The notes under the pieces were generated by a model. That model saw only the letters and a program-made list of their open reading frames with translations. It made no database searches and was not told the DNA's origin. A stretch of 7,264 bases of DNA, from NCBI GenBank assembly GCA_964546145.1, contig CAZJIU010000096.1, positions 1 to 7,264 of the forward strand, in the 5' to 3' direction. Numbering within the stretch: position 1 is the stretch's first letter; every line of letters begins with the position of its first letter. Made by a program: the position numbers and the translations under genes. This document shows, one piece after another, positions 1 through 6,262 of the stretch. This stretch comes from CAZAKO01 sp964546145 (GTDB lineage Bacteria > Fidelibacterota > UBA2242).

Positions 1-380
1 CCGAAGTAGAGGAAAAGCCGGTGCCCCGGTTGCTGATGATACTGAAAATCTTTTTTATACCAAATTGTCCCTTCGTAGAGAAATAATTTCACCTGCTGCG
101 AATTCCAGTCGCCGGGGACATTTAAAGTTTCTGACCGGTCGAAGTCGTATTCAATTAAATCGCTTTCTGACCGGGGTTTCTGATTTAAAAAATAACCGTC
201 GGGGCGCGGCTGATAGCGGTAATCGTAATAGCCATTATCATAGGGATCAATAATTATTTGCCAGGCACCGTCCAGCGACAGCCCGCGACGACCGTCAGGA
301 TTTTGGATCAAAGGTTCGTTTTGCGCCGGTAAATTACTACTCAGAATTGTGATTAAAATTATCGAGATGAAGAAGCTCAT
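1..380 (-). CDS. Exported glycoside hydrolase family 2 protein, N-terminal part (runs off the left edge)
   Basis: Reading leftwards from ATG at 378-380, an open frame of 126 codons runs to the window edge without a stop. The protein begins with a hydrophobic signal peptide (MSFFISIILITILSSNLPAQ), so the enzyme should leave the cytoplasm. Next come the marks of the GH2 N-terminal jelly-roll (sugar-binding) domain: SLDGAWQ at about residues 35-41, LNVPGDWNSQ at about 89-98, then YEGTIWYKKDF and a terminal LFLYFG strand. The family includes beta-glucuronidases, beta-galactosidases and beta-mannosidases. The catalytic TIM barrel lies outside the window, so the substrate cannot be named. A strong GGAGG sits at 390-394, nine bases before the ATG, and fixes the start. 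The gene follows the TonB receptor by 17 bases and is probably co-transcribed with it. The GH2 call is firm; the glucuronidase subtype is a guess from the motif style. Confidence 0.85.
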   Translation of the reverse strand, partial: MSFFISIILITILSSNLPAQNEPLIQNPDGRRGLSLDGAWQIIIDPYDNGYYDYRYQPRPDGYFLNQKPRSESDLIEYDFDRSETLNVPGDWNSQQVKLFLYEGTIWYKKDFQYHQQPGHRLFLYF

Positions 381-389
381 TGGCGATAT

Positions 390-394
390 CCTCC
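390..394 (-). promoter_or_regulatory. Ribosome binding site of the GH2 gene
   Basis: On the minus strand this reads GGAGG, nine bases before the ATG at 380. It lies just beyond the stop codon of the TonB receptor gene (398-400), so the short gap between the two genes is mostly taken up by this site. It decides the start of the partial GH2 gene and shows that this organism uses Shine-Dalgarno initiation at least at some genes. Confidence 0.75.
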
Positions 395-397
395 GGT

Positions 398-2245
398 TCA
401 ATTTTCTTTTAAGAAGGGTAAACTAAAGTCCAGCCCGCCGGTGATCCAGCGACCGGGCAGCGGAATTCCGGTGTAATCAGCATACTGGATGTTGCCCAGA
501 TTGGTCACTGAGAGGGAAAAGGTTATCTTTTTAAAATCCCTGCTGAAGTTTACATCGATAATCGTCTGCTGATCCTGATTGAGACGATCTTCATAGCGGA
601 TTGTCCAGTGCTGTTTGATTCCGTAGAAATCGGTAGGGGAAATTTTTAAGATAAGCTGATTTCGAAGGGAGTTTAGCAGATATTTCGATTCGAACGAAGC
701 GGTGGATTTCTTATGCTGGAGATAGCTGTAAGAGATGGACATACCTTGCAAGAATCTTTGCACGGCGGAATTGCCAAGGTCGGCATTTAGCTCCATTTCT
801 ATTCCGGCGGTTTGAATCCGGGCGATATTTCTTGCCTGCCAGGGATCGTTGCCGGTCAGTCTGACCCAATCAATTAAATTTTTCCCTTCGCGTAAAAAGA
901 GACTGACGGAGATTCGCATTGCAGTCGAAGTCCAGAACAGGTTCTGCTCGAAATTCCAGGCACTTTCCGGTTTTAATTGGGAATTTCCCAGATTCGCCGG
1001 ACTTTGATAATACAGTTCGGTGAAGGTTGGAACTCTAAAGGATCTGCCAATCGAGGCTGCCCAACGCAGCCGCCGGCCCAACTGATAGCCGAGATCAATT
1101 CCCGGCCAGCAGCTCCAACCCCAGTCGGAATAATAATAAGCTGCCGCGCCGCCCGAGATCAGCAGCGGTGATTGCGTCACTATTTGATTTTCGTAAAACA
1201 GACCGCTCCGCAAGCGCTGATGATTACCCAGATTATTGCTGCTGATATTGTCCTGCCCGACTTCGATTCCAATATTGTGGATCATCAATCGCCGGTTGAT
1301 GGTTGCCTGAATTTCTCCCTGGAAAACGTCGGTTGTATGAAAATTTTCATAGAATTCAGGTTGAGTGTAATCCAGCAGGTAATGATCTTTGTGGCGGCGC
1401 CAGTTCAATTTGCCGGATAGCCAGCCCCATTCCTGCCGCACAAAAGCGTCAGTATTTAGAAACAATGTTTTGGTATCTTCGCGCTGATTGGGAAAATTTG
1501 CCGCATAAAAATCGTTTGCTCCGAAATCTTTGAGCGTATAGCCGCCGCTGCAGCTCAAATCGCCGATTCCGCTTTTCAGGGTGGATTTGCAAAACAGATT
1601 CGATTGGTCGAAGTCGGTGTTGAAGCGGTAACCTTTGGATTGGTTTTTAGTTAATGAAAGCTGATTGGTGGTATTTTTAATCGGCAGTGATATAGTCGCA
1701 GAGCCGTCAAACAAGCCGTGCTGACCGGCGGCAAGATGGAGCTGTGCCTTAGGTTTGAGATTTTTTTTAGTGATGATGTTAATAACCCCACCGAAAGCAT
1801 TTGGTCCGAACAGTTTGGCGCCGCTGCCGCGGAGGATTTCGATCTGCTCGACATTGTTTAGATCAATGGGCAAATCAAGGTTATGGTGGCCGGTTTGGGG
1901 ATCGTTGAGTTTGACGCCGTCCAGTAAAATTAAGGTCTGCTCGTAATTGGCGCCGCGAATGCTGACGTCGGATTGGACGCCAAACGGACTGCGCGCCCGA
2001 ATATCAACGCCGTTAGTTGCTGCCAGGAGTTCGGCGACACTCTGAGCTCCGGAAGAGGCGATCATCTCTTGGGTGAGTACCGAGAGTGAGCGAGTGGAAG
2101 AAGATAAAGCGGTTGGAATCCGGCTGGCAGTGACCACAACCGGATCGAAATCATAAACCTGCGCCCGGGCGAAAATGAGCAGCAGGAACATCCCGGTTAG
2201 AAGAGCAACAGTTTTATGTCCTGACATGTTCGATATTGTTTGCAT
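398..2245 (-). CDS. TonB-dependent outer-membrane receptor, BtuB-like size
   Basis: This is a TonB-dependent receptor that should carry a scarce ligand across the outer membrane using TonB-ExbBD energy. From ATG at 2245 it has 615 residues, near the length of vitamin B12 receptor BtuB. It shows a signal peptide (hydrophobic core LLTGMFLLLIFARA, ending near residue 29), a TonB box DPVVVTA (about 34-40), and a plug domain (about 45-160) with VSIRGANYEQTLILLDG, VEQIEILRGSGAKLFG and GGVINIITKK. A beta-barrel follows, ending in GIPLPGRWITGGLDFSL. There is no carboxypeptidase-like N-terminal extension and no SusD neighbour, so it is not a SusC. The ligand is unknown: BtuB resemblance suggests a corrinoid, while the GH2 gene 17 bases downstream suggests a glycan or glycoside. 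The start is uncertain. TTG at 2266, ATG at 2245 and ATG at 2227 are all in frame, and none has a clear Shine-Dalgarno. All keep the signal peptide. Confidence 0.9.
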   Translation of the reverse strand: MQTISNMSGHKTVALLTGMFLLLIFARAQVYDFDPVVVTASRIPTALSSSTRSLSVLTQEMIASSGAQSVAELLAATNGVDIRARSPFGVQSDVSIRGANYEQTLILLDGVKLNDPQTGHHNLDLPIDLNNVEQIEILRGSGAKLFGPNAFGGVINIITKKNLKPKAQLHLAAGQHGLFDGSATISLPIKNTTNQLSLTKNQSKGYRFNTDFDQSNLFCKSTLKSGIGDLSCSGGYTLKDFGANDFYAANFPNQREDTKTLFLNTDAFVRQEWGWLSGKLNWRRHKDHYLLDYTQPEFYENFHTTDVFQGEIQATINRRLMIHNIGIEVGQDNISSNNLGNHQRLRSGLFYENQIVTQSPLLISGGAAAYYYSDWGWSCWPGIDLGYQLGRRLRWAASIGRSFRVPTFTELYYQSPANLGNSQLKPESAWNFEQNLFWTSTAMRISVSLFLREGKNLIDWVRLTGNDPWQARNIARIQTAGIEMELNADLGNSAVQRFLQGMSISYSYLQHKKSTASFESKYLLNSLRNQLILKISPTDFYGIKQHWTIRYEDRLNQDQQTIIDVNFSRDFKKITFSLSVTNLGNIQYADYTGIPLPGRWITGGLDFSLPFLKEN

Positions 2246-2482
2246 CCGGTGAAGTTTTTTATACAAGCTAATGACCCAAGTTATTTATACGCCGACTAAA
2301 AGTACGGATTTTTGGAAATTTTAAAAAGTCACGCTGGAACTTAATTATCAGTTAAATATTCAATTCTCAACGAAAATCGATTATGATATACTGCGGGATT
2401 TCTTGCGCTTAGTCGGATAAAATCTTAGATTCTAACGATTGATTTGAACTTAACAATTCTTGGAGAAGGTTGAGAGAAGCAG
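2246..2482. promoter_or_regulatory. Divergent intergenic region between the TonB receptor and MoxR units
   Basis: This AT-rich stretch separates two genes read in opposite directions, so it should hold both promoters. The better candidate is on the plus strand and is listed separately. On the minus strand a TATAAA lies at 2284-2289 without a convincing -35, so the receptor promoter is only a weak guess. An 8-base inverted repeat, CCGACTAA (2292-2299) and TTAGTCGG (2409-2416), brackets much of the region and could be an operator pair or chance. I see no small ORF, no tRNA and no conserved B12 box of a cobalamin riboswitch. Confidence 0.5.
2364..2392 (+). promoter_or_regulatory. Candidate sigma70-type promoter for moxR-DUF58
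   Basis: TTCTCA (2364-2369, four of six to the -35 consensus) is followed after 17 bases by TATACT (2387-2392, five of six to the -10 consensus). A TG one base before the -10 forms an extended -10 element. A start near 2399 would give a leader of about 84 bases before the ATG at 2483. The fit is good by eye, but AT-rich intergenic DNA often gives such matches. If the host is a Bacteroidota with the -33/-7 type of promoter, this consensus would not apply. Confidence 0.4.
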
Positions 2483-3481
2483 ATGACAGATAAAGAAAAA
2501 ATTAGTGATGTTGCTTTAGTCGAGGATTTATTCAAAATCCGTGAAAAACTGAATCTTGAGCTGGGCAAAGTTATCATCGGGCAGAAAGAGATAATCAATC
2601 AGCTGCTAATCGCTTTACTGTGTCAGGGTCACTGCCTGTTGATTGGTGTCCCCGGTCTGGCGAAAACGTTGATGATCAAGACGCTGGCTCAGATCCTGGA
2701 CCTGAATTTCAAGCGGATTCAGTTCACCCCGGATTTGATGCCTTCGGATATTACCGGAACCGAGGTGATCGAAGAAGACAAGCGCAGCGGGAAACGTGAG
2801 TTCCGGTTTTTCGAAGGACCGATTTTCGGCAATATTATTCTGGCCGATGAAATTAACCGGACACCACCGAAGACCCAGGCTGCCCTGCTGGAAGCGATGC
2901 AGGAACACCGGGTGACTACGGCTGGCAAAAGCCGGGTGCTGGAGGAACCGTTTTTTGTACTGGCGACTCAGAATCCGATCGAGCAGGAGGGCACTTACCC
3001 ACTGCCTGAAGCACAGCTCGACCGGTTTATGTTCAGTTTACGGGTTGAATATCCCTCATTTGCGGAGGAGATAGACATTGTCAAATCGACGACTTATGAT
3101 GTCAGTCCTGATCCACGGAAGGTGATTCGGCGGGATGATATTTTAAATTTTCAGCATCTGGTAAAAAGGGTTCCGGTGGCTGATAATGTGATCGAGTTTG
3201 CCGTGAAGTTAGTAACTTCAACCCGTCCCAACCAGCCTGAGTCTCCTGAATTTGTCAACAATTGGGTAGAATGGGGTGCCGGACCGCGCGCCTCGCAGTA
3301 TCTGATTCTGGGTGCTAAAACTGCGGCTATTCTGGATGGACGTCCTACTCCGGATATTCAGGATGTTATCCGGATCGCCAAACCGGTGCTGCGCCACCGG
3401 ATTATCCCGAATTTTAATGCCGAATCCGAAGGAATTGACTCGGATGCAATCACCGAGAAACTGATCGAAAGCCTGAAGTAA
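2483..3481 (+). CDS. MoxR-family AAA+ ATPase
   Basis: This is a cytoplasmic MoxR-type AAA+ ATPase of 332 residues, the usual family length. MoxR proteins are chaperone-like ATPases that act with von Willebrand factor A proteins to mature or activate other complexes. Visible motifs in order are Walker A GVPGLAKT (55-62), Walker B IILADE (118-123) followed by the family stretch INRTPPKTQAALLEAMQE, sensor 1 ATQNP (161-165), the arginine-finger region EAQLDRF (176-182), and in the lid GAGPRASQYL with the sensor 2 arginine. All key residues are present, so the enzyme should be active. The ATG is preceded by a purine-rich GAGAGAAG stretch (2472-2479), and the N-terminus matches the family. The DUF58 gene follows after four bases, which is the classic partnership. 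The exact substrate of the pair is not known from the sequence. Confidence 0.95.
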   Translation: MTDKEKISDVALVEDLFKIREKLNLELGKVIIGQKEIINQLLIALLCQGHCLLIGVPGLAKTLMIKTLAQILDLNFKRIQFTPDLMPSDITGTEVIEEDKRSGKREFRFFEGPIFGNIILADEINRTPPKTQAALLEAMQEHRVTTAGKSRVLEEPFFVLATQNPIEQEGTYPLPEAQLDRFMFSLRVEYPSFAEEIDIVKSTTYDVSPDPRKVIRRDDILNFQHLVKRVPVADNVIEFAVKLVTSTRPNQPESPEFVNNWVEWGAGPRASQYLILGAKTAAILDGRPTPDIQDVIRIAKPVLRHRIIPNFNAESEGIDSDAITEKLIESLK

Positions 3482-3485
3482 GCCG

Positions 3486-4391
3486 ATGATTACGGTTGAC
3501 GTAGACAAGCGTAAATACCTCGATCCGCAAACCATTGCCCGGTTGGATAATATGGCGCTGCGGGCGCGGCTGGTAGTCGAAGGTTTTATTCTTGGTCTGC
3601 ATAAAAGTCCCTACCATGGTTTTTCGGTCGAGTTCGCCGAGCACCGGCCGTATATTCCCGGTGATGAGATTAAACACATTGACTGGAAGCTGTACGGCAA
3701 GACCGACCGGTTTTATATCAAGCAGTTTGAAGAAGAGACCAACCTGAAATCTTACCTGCTGCTGGATAAAAGCGGTTCGATGAAGTATGCTTCCGCCGGA
3801 ATTTCTAAATTGACCTACGGTTCCTATCTGGCGGCGGCATTAGCCTATTTGATGTTGAAACAGCAGGATGCCGTCAGTCTGACCTTATTTGATAATCAGG
3901 TTAGGACCTATTTGCCGCCGATTGCCAAGCGCAGTCATCTGAACCTGATTCTGGGGGCATTGGAGCAAATTGATGCCGGAGAGGAAACTAAGATTGCTCC
4001 GATCCTGCATGAGCTGGCGGAAAAATTGAAGAAGCGCGGATTGATTATTCTGATTTCCGATTTGTTAGATGAACCGGATGAGCTGATCAGTGCCCTGCGG
4101 CATTTCCGGCATAAACGCCATGAAGTTTTGTTGTTTCATATTCTGGACCCGCAGGAATTGCGCTTCTCCTTTGACCGGCAGACCCAATTTATTGATCTGG
4201 AAACCAATCAGCACCTCAACACTGAGCCGTGGCATATTCAGGAGGCTTATCAGGCTTTAGTGCAACAATTTATCAATCATTATAAAATTCAGTGTCGGGC
4301 AAACCGAATTGATTATGTTTTGCTGGATACCGGGCTCAGCCTGGATCGGGCATTGACCGAATATTTGAATCGCCGAGCACGGATTGGGTAA
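3486..4391 (+). CDS. DUF58 / vWA-like protein, partner of the MoxR ATPase
   Basis: This 301-residue DUF58-family protein is the usual genetic partner of MoxR ATPases. It carries the DUF58 signature YIPGD (56-60) and IDWK (65-68), within a stretch from EFAEHRP to KLYGKTDRFYIKQFEEE. A vWA-like fold follows, with a metal-site motif DKSGS (94-98) of the DxSxS type and a later SDLLDEPD (191-198). No membrane helix is visible, so it should be soluble, unlike longer DUF58 proteins that have N-terminal helices. The ATG lies four bases after the moxR stop and has no clear ribosome site of its own, so translation is probably coupled to moxR. Family members are thought to act as MoxR substrates or adaptors in envelope or regulatory complexes. 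The actual role here is not shown. A hairpin terminator begins 14 bases after the stop. Confidence 0.93.
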   Translation: MITVDVDKRKYLDPQTIARLDNMALRARLVVEGFILGLHKSPYHGFSVEFAEHRPYIPGDEIKHIDWKLYGKTDRFYIKQFEEETNLKSYLLLDKSGSMKYASAGISKLTYGSYLAAALAYLMLKQQDAVSLTLFDNQVRTYLPPIAKRSHLNLILGALEQIDAGEETKIAPILHELAEKLKKRGLIILISDLLDEPDELISALRHFRHKRHEVLLFHILDPQELRFSFDRQTQFIDLETNQHLNTEPWHIQEAYQALVQQFINHYKIQCRANRIDYVLLDTGLSLDRALTEYLNRRARIG

Positions 4392-4405
4392 TCCGGTAAT
4401 AAATG

Positions 4406-4436
4406 AAAAAGCCGACCATTTCGATCGGCTTTTTTT
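4406..4436. terminator. Bidirectional rho-independent terminator between convergent genes
   Basis: GCCGA (4411-4415) pairs with TCGGC (4425-4429) across a 9-base loop. The stem is extended by A-T pairs, with five A before it and seven T after it. Read on the plus strand it ends in a T run of seven after the DUF58 stop at 4391. Read on the minus strand it ends in five T, just after the probable stop of the lipoprotein gene at 4459. The GC part of the stem is short, but position and T runs on both sides make a shared terminator likely. Confidence 0.75.
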
Positions 4437-4458
4437 GAAGGAGGGAAATTTAATCGGT

Positions 4459-5171
4459 CTATTGCAAACTTTTCTCAATTGCGCGGTATNNNNNNNNNNN
4501 NNNNNNNNNNNNNNNNNNNNNNNNNNNNNNNNNNNNNNNNNNNNNNNNNNNNNNNNNNNNNNNNNNNNNNNNNNNNNNNNNNNNNNNNNGTAGAAAACAA
4601 ATACCTCTTCATCGAATAAGTTACGCTCTTTGAATTTTTCGGCCCATTCAATTACGCTGGCAGTATCTTCCATCAGGGTGTAGCATTTGATTAGTCCGTT
4701 ATAGGTCAGGACTTCATCGTCTTTAATTTCAATTGCCAGTTTAAATTTTCTCGCTGCGTCTTTCAACAGTGAATCTTTTTCGATGGGTAAGATTGCCTTG
4801 ATGGCTGCATTAAATTTATTAGCACCTTCGGAATGAACCTCACCCCAAACCTGTTTGAGTTGCTCCATTGCCGTGGTTCTCGTGCTGGGATTGACATAAG
4901 CTGGATTGATTTCGTTGGCTTTTAGAAGATATTGTCTGGCGCTGATCCAATCTTTACGCGGTATGTAAACTCCCACAGCCAGCAGAAACGGTACTTCCGG
5001 ATTTGATGGTTCGTTTTGTAATGCTTTTAGTAATTGTTCTTCAGCCGCATCAATATTATTTTGCTGAAAGTACACTTTGGCGGAGGTCAATTCAGGACTT
5101 TGACAGGAGCCCAGATATAATAATGCAATAGCCACCACCAAAACGCTCAAAACGATGAGTTTAAACTTCAT
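4459..5171 (-). CDS. TPR-repeat lipoprotein, interrupted by an assembly gap
   Basis: From ATG at 5171 the protein starts with a lysine-flanked hydrophobic segment and a lipobox LGSC with Cys23, so it should be a lipid-anchored envelope protein. TPR-like helices follow: residues about 28-60 (AKVYFQQNNIDAAEEQLLKAL, then NEPSNPE), about 61-93 (ending ANEINP), and about 137-165 (ARKFKLAIEIKDDEVLTYNG). Such proteins act as protein-protein scaffolds; the partner is unknown. The readable part stops after 194 codons at the N run (4490-4589). Beyond it, a frame reading YRAIEKSLQ then TAG (4459-4461) fits a TPR helix end and sits 22 bases before the terminator, so I take it as the true C-terminus. That needs a gap length other than 100 (remainder 2 modulo 3). 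A perfect AAGGAG lies seven bases before the ATG. An upstream in-frame TTG at 5174 is less likely as start. Confidence 0.75.
4490..4589. other. Assembly gap of 100 N
   Basis: Exactly 100 undetermined bases replace part of the TPR lipoprotein gene. A round 100 is a common scaffolding placeholder, so the real distance is probably unknown. The frames on the two sides do not join sensibly at length 100. Read straight through, the frame would miss the TAG at 4459, cross the terminator and run antisense into the DUF58 gene as far as 4257. Confidence 0.97.
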
Positions 5172-5178
5172 CAAACTA

Positions 5179-5184
5179 CTCCTT
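5179..5184 (-). promoter_or_regulatory. Ribosome binding site of the TPR lipoprotein gene
   Basis: On the minus strand this reads AAGGAG, seven bases before the ATG at 5171. It is the strongest ribosome site in the window together with that of the GH2 gene. It places the start at ATG 5171 rather than at the TTG one codon upstream. Confidence 0.75.
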
Positions 5185-5191
5185 TAGACTT

Positions 5192-5218
5192 GTTAATTAA
5201 CGCTCGGAATTTATTATA
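5192..5218 (-). promoter_or_regulatory. Candidate -10 box and palindrome ahead of the lipoprotein gene
   Basis: Between mtnA and the lipoprotein gene (5172-5239) the minus strand has a perfect TATAAT (5213-5218) without a clear -35. A perfect 10-base palindrome, GTTAATTAAC (5192-5201), follows close to where transcription would start. This could be an own promoter with an operator for the lipoprotein gene. There is no terminator after mtnA, so read-through from the pfkB-mtnA unit is also possible. Both elements are AT-rich and may be chance. Confidence 0.3.
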
Positions 5219-5239
5219 GAAATTAGCATATATCAAGAA

Positions 5240-6259
5240 TTATTGCCGGAATTGGAACGGTGGATAATTGACTCCAGTCTCGGTGATAATTGCGGTGATG
5301 AGGGCATTGGGGGTAATGTCGAAAGCCGGTGAAATAGCCGAATAATTTTCCGGTACAATTTGAACTCCGCAAATTTCCCTGATTTCAGCACCGGAGCGTT
5401 CTTCGATCCTGATTTGATCTCCGGAATTGATTAATGGATCAATTGTGGAACTCGGCGCGGCAATGTAAAATGGAACGCCGTGGTATTTTGCCAAAATTGC
5501 TAATCCATAAGTGCCGATTTTATTGGCTGTGTCGCCATTGGCAGCAATCCGGTCGGCGCCGGTGATGATCGCCGAAATTTTGCGGTTGGCCATTAGATAG
5601 CCGGCCATGTTATCGCTAATCAGGGTAAAAGGCACGCCCTCCCGGTTTAATTCCCAGCAGGTCAGCCGGGCGCCTTGCAGCAGCGGTCGGGTTTCATTCA
5701 CATAGACATGGATTTGCTTCCCGCTTTGATGGGCAGTAATTAAAATCCCCAAGGCGGTTCCCAGACCACCGGTTGCCAATCCGCCGGTATTGCAATGAGT
5801 AATTATATTAGCATCGTCAGGTAGTAAATTCTGTCCATGCCTGGCAATTTTGCGGCACATGGCAATGTCTTCACGATGAATCTGAAGTGCCGTTTTGAGC
5901 AGTGCTTGCCAGATTGAATTGGTAGTTTCATTGGTGAGATTTTGGGCTACTTGCTGCATGCGCGCCAACGCCCAGGCTAAATTGACCGCAGTAGGACGGG
6001 TATTTTGGAGAAAAGCGGCGATTTTTTGCAGCTCGCTAAGGAAAATCTCTTTGGAGCTGCTCCTGAAGGGTTTTAATCCAAGCACAAGCCCAAATGCGGC
6101 AGCGATGCCGAGTGCCGGTGCACCCCGGATTGCCAGCTTTTGGATCGCCTCCGCCATTTCCAGGTGATCCTGGATTTCGATCAGTTTGTATTCACCCGGC
6201 AGGCGCGTCTGATCAACAATAAACAAGCGCTGATTTTTCCAAAAAAGGGGCTTAATCAC
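5240..6259 (-). CDS. mtnA: S-methyl-5-thioribose-1-phosphate isomerase
   Basis: MtnA converts 5-methylthioribose-1-phosphate to 5-methylthioribulose-1-phosphate in the cytoplasmic methionine salvage pathway. It belongs to the eIF2B-alpha/MtnA isomerase family. The 339 residues are full length. Family marks include IRGAPALGIAAAFG (44-57), HCNTGGLATGGLGTALG (155-171) with catalytic Cys156, NETRPLLQGARLT (188-200), ISDNMAGYLM (214-223), and ITGADRIAANGDTANKIGTY (232-251) with catalytic Asp236. These two correspond to Cys160 and Asp240 of the Bacillus subtilis enzyme. APSSTID (268-274) and IEERSG follow. The GTG start at 6259 fits because the family N-terminus (FWKNQRLFIVDQTRLPGE) begins there. 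It lies three bases after the kinase stop with no own ribosome site, implying translational coupling. The archaeal ribose-1,5-bisphosphate isomerase is a relative but fits the motifs less well. No other methionine salvage gene is in the window. Confidence 0.95.
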   Translation of the reverse strand: MIKPLFWKNQRLFIVDQTRLPGEYKLIEIQDHLEMAEAIQKLAIRGAPALGIAAAFGLVLGLKPFRSSSKEIFLSELQKIAAFLQNTRPTAVNLAWALARMQQVAQNLTNETTNSIWQALLKTALQIHREDIAMCRKIARHGQNLLPDDANIITHCNTGGLATGGLGTALGILITAHQSGKQIHVYVNETRPLLQGARLTCWELNREGVPFTLISDNMAGYLMANRKISAIITGADRIAANGDTANKIGTYGLAILAKYHGVPFYIAAPSSTIDPLINSGDQIRIEERSGAEIREICGVQIVPENYSAISPAFDITPNALITAIITETGVNYPPFQFRQ

Positions 6260-6262
6260 TGT

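Noticed and set aside
65..253. Small plus-strand frame at the left end
   Set aside because: It is antisense to the GH2 gene, whose translation shows clear family motifs, and it has no recognisable product.
977..1533. Several plus-strand frames inside the TonB receptor gene
   Set aside because: They are shadows of a well-supported gene, overlap one another and show no motifs or ribosome sites.
2246..2482. Cobalamin riboswitch ahead of the BtuB-sized receptor
   Set aside because: I could not find a B12-box-like sequence or the expected long structured leader. The minus-strand leader is probably short.
2615..2928. Minus-strand frames opposite moxR
   Set aside because: They lie opposite the conserved Walker A to sensor 1 part of the MoxR protein and have no family features.
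4257..4458. Extension of the lipoprotein frame through the gap into the antisense of DUF58
   Set aside because: It depends on the gap being exactly 100 bases, crosses a terminator and overlaps a well-supported gene. The residues there have no TPR character.
5240..6259. Ribose-1,5-bisphosphate isomerase instead of MtnA
   Set aside because: The HCNTGGLATGGLGTALG and NETRPLLQGARLT motifs match MtnA better, though the kinase neighbour keeps the question slightly open.
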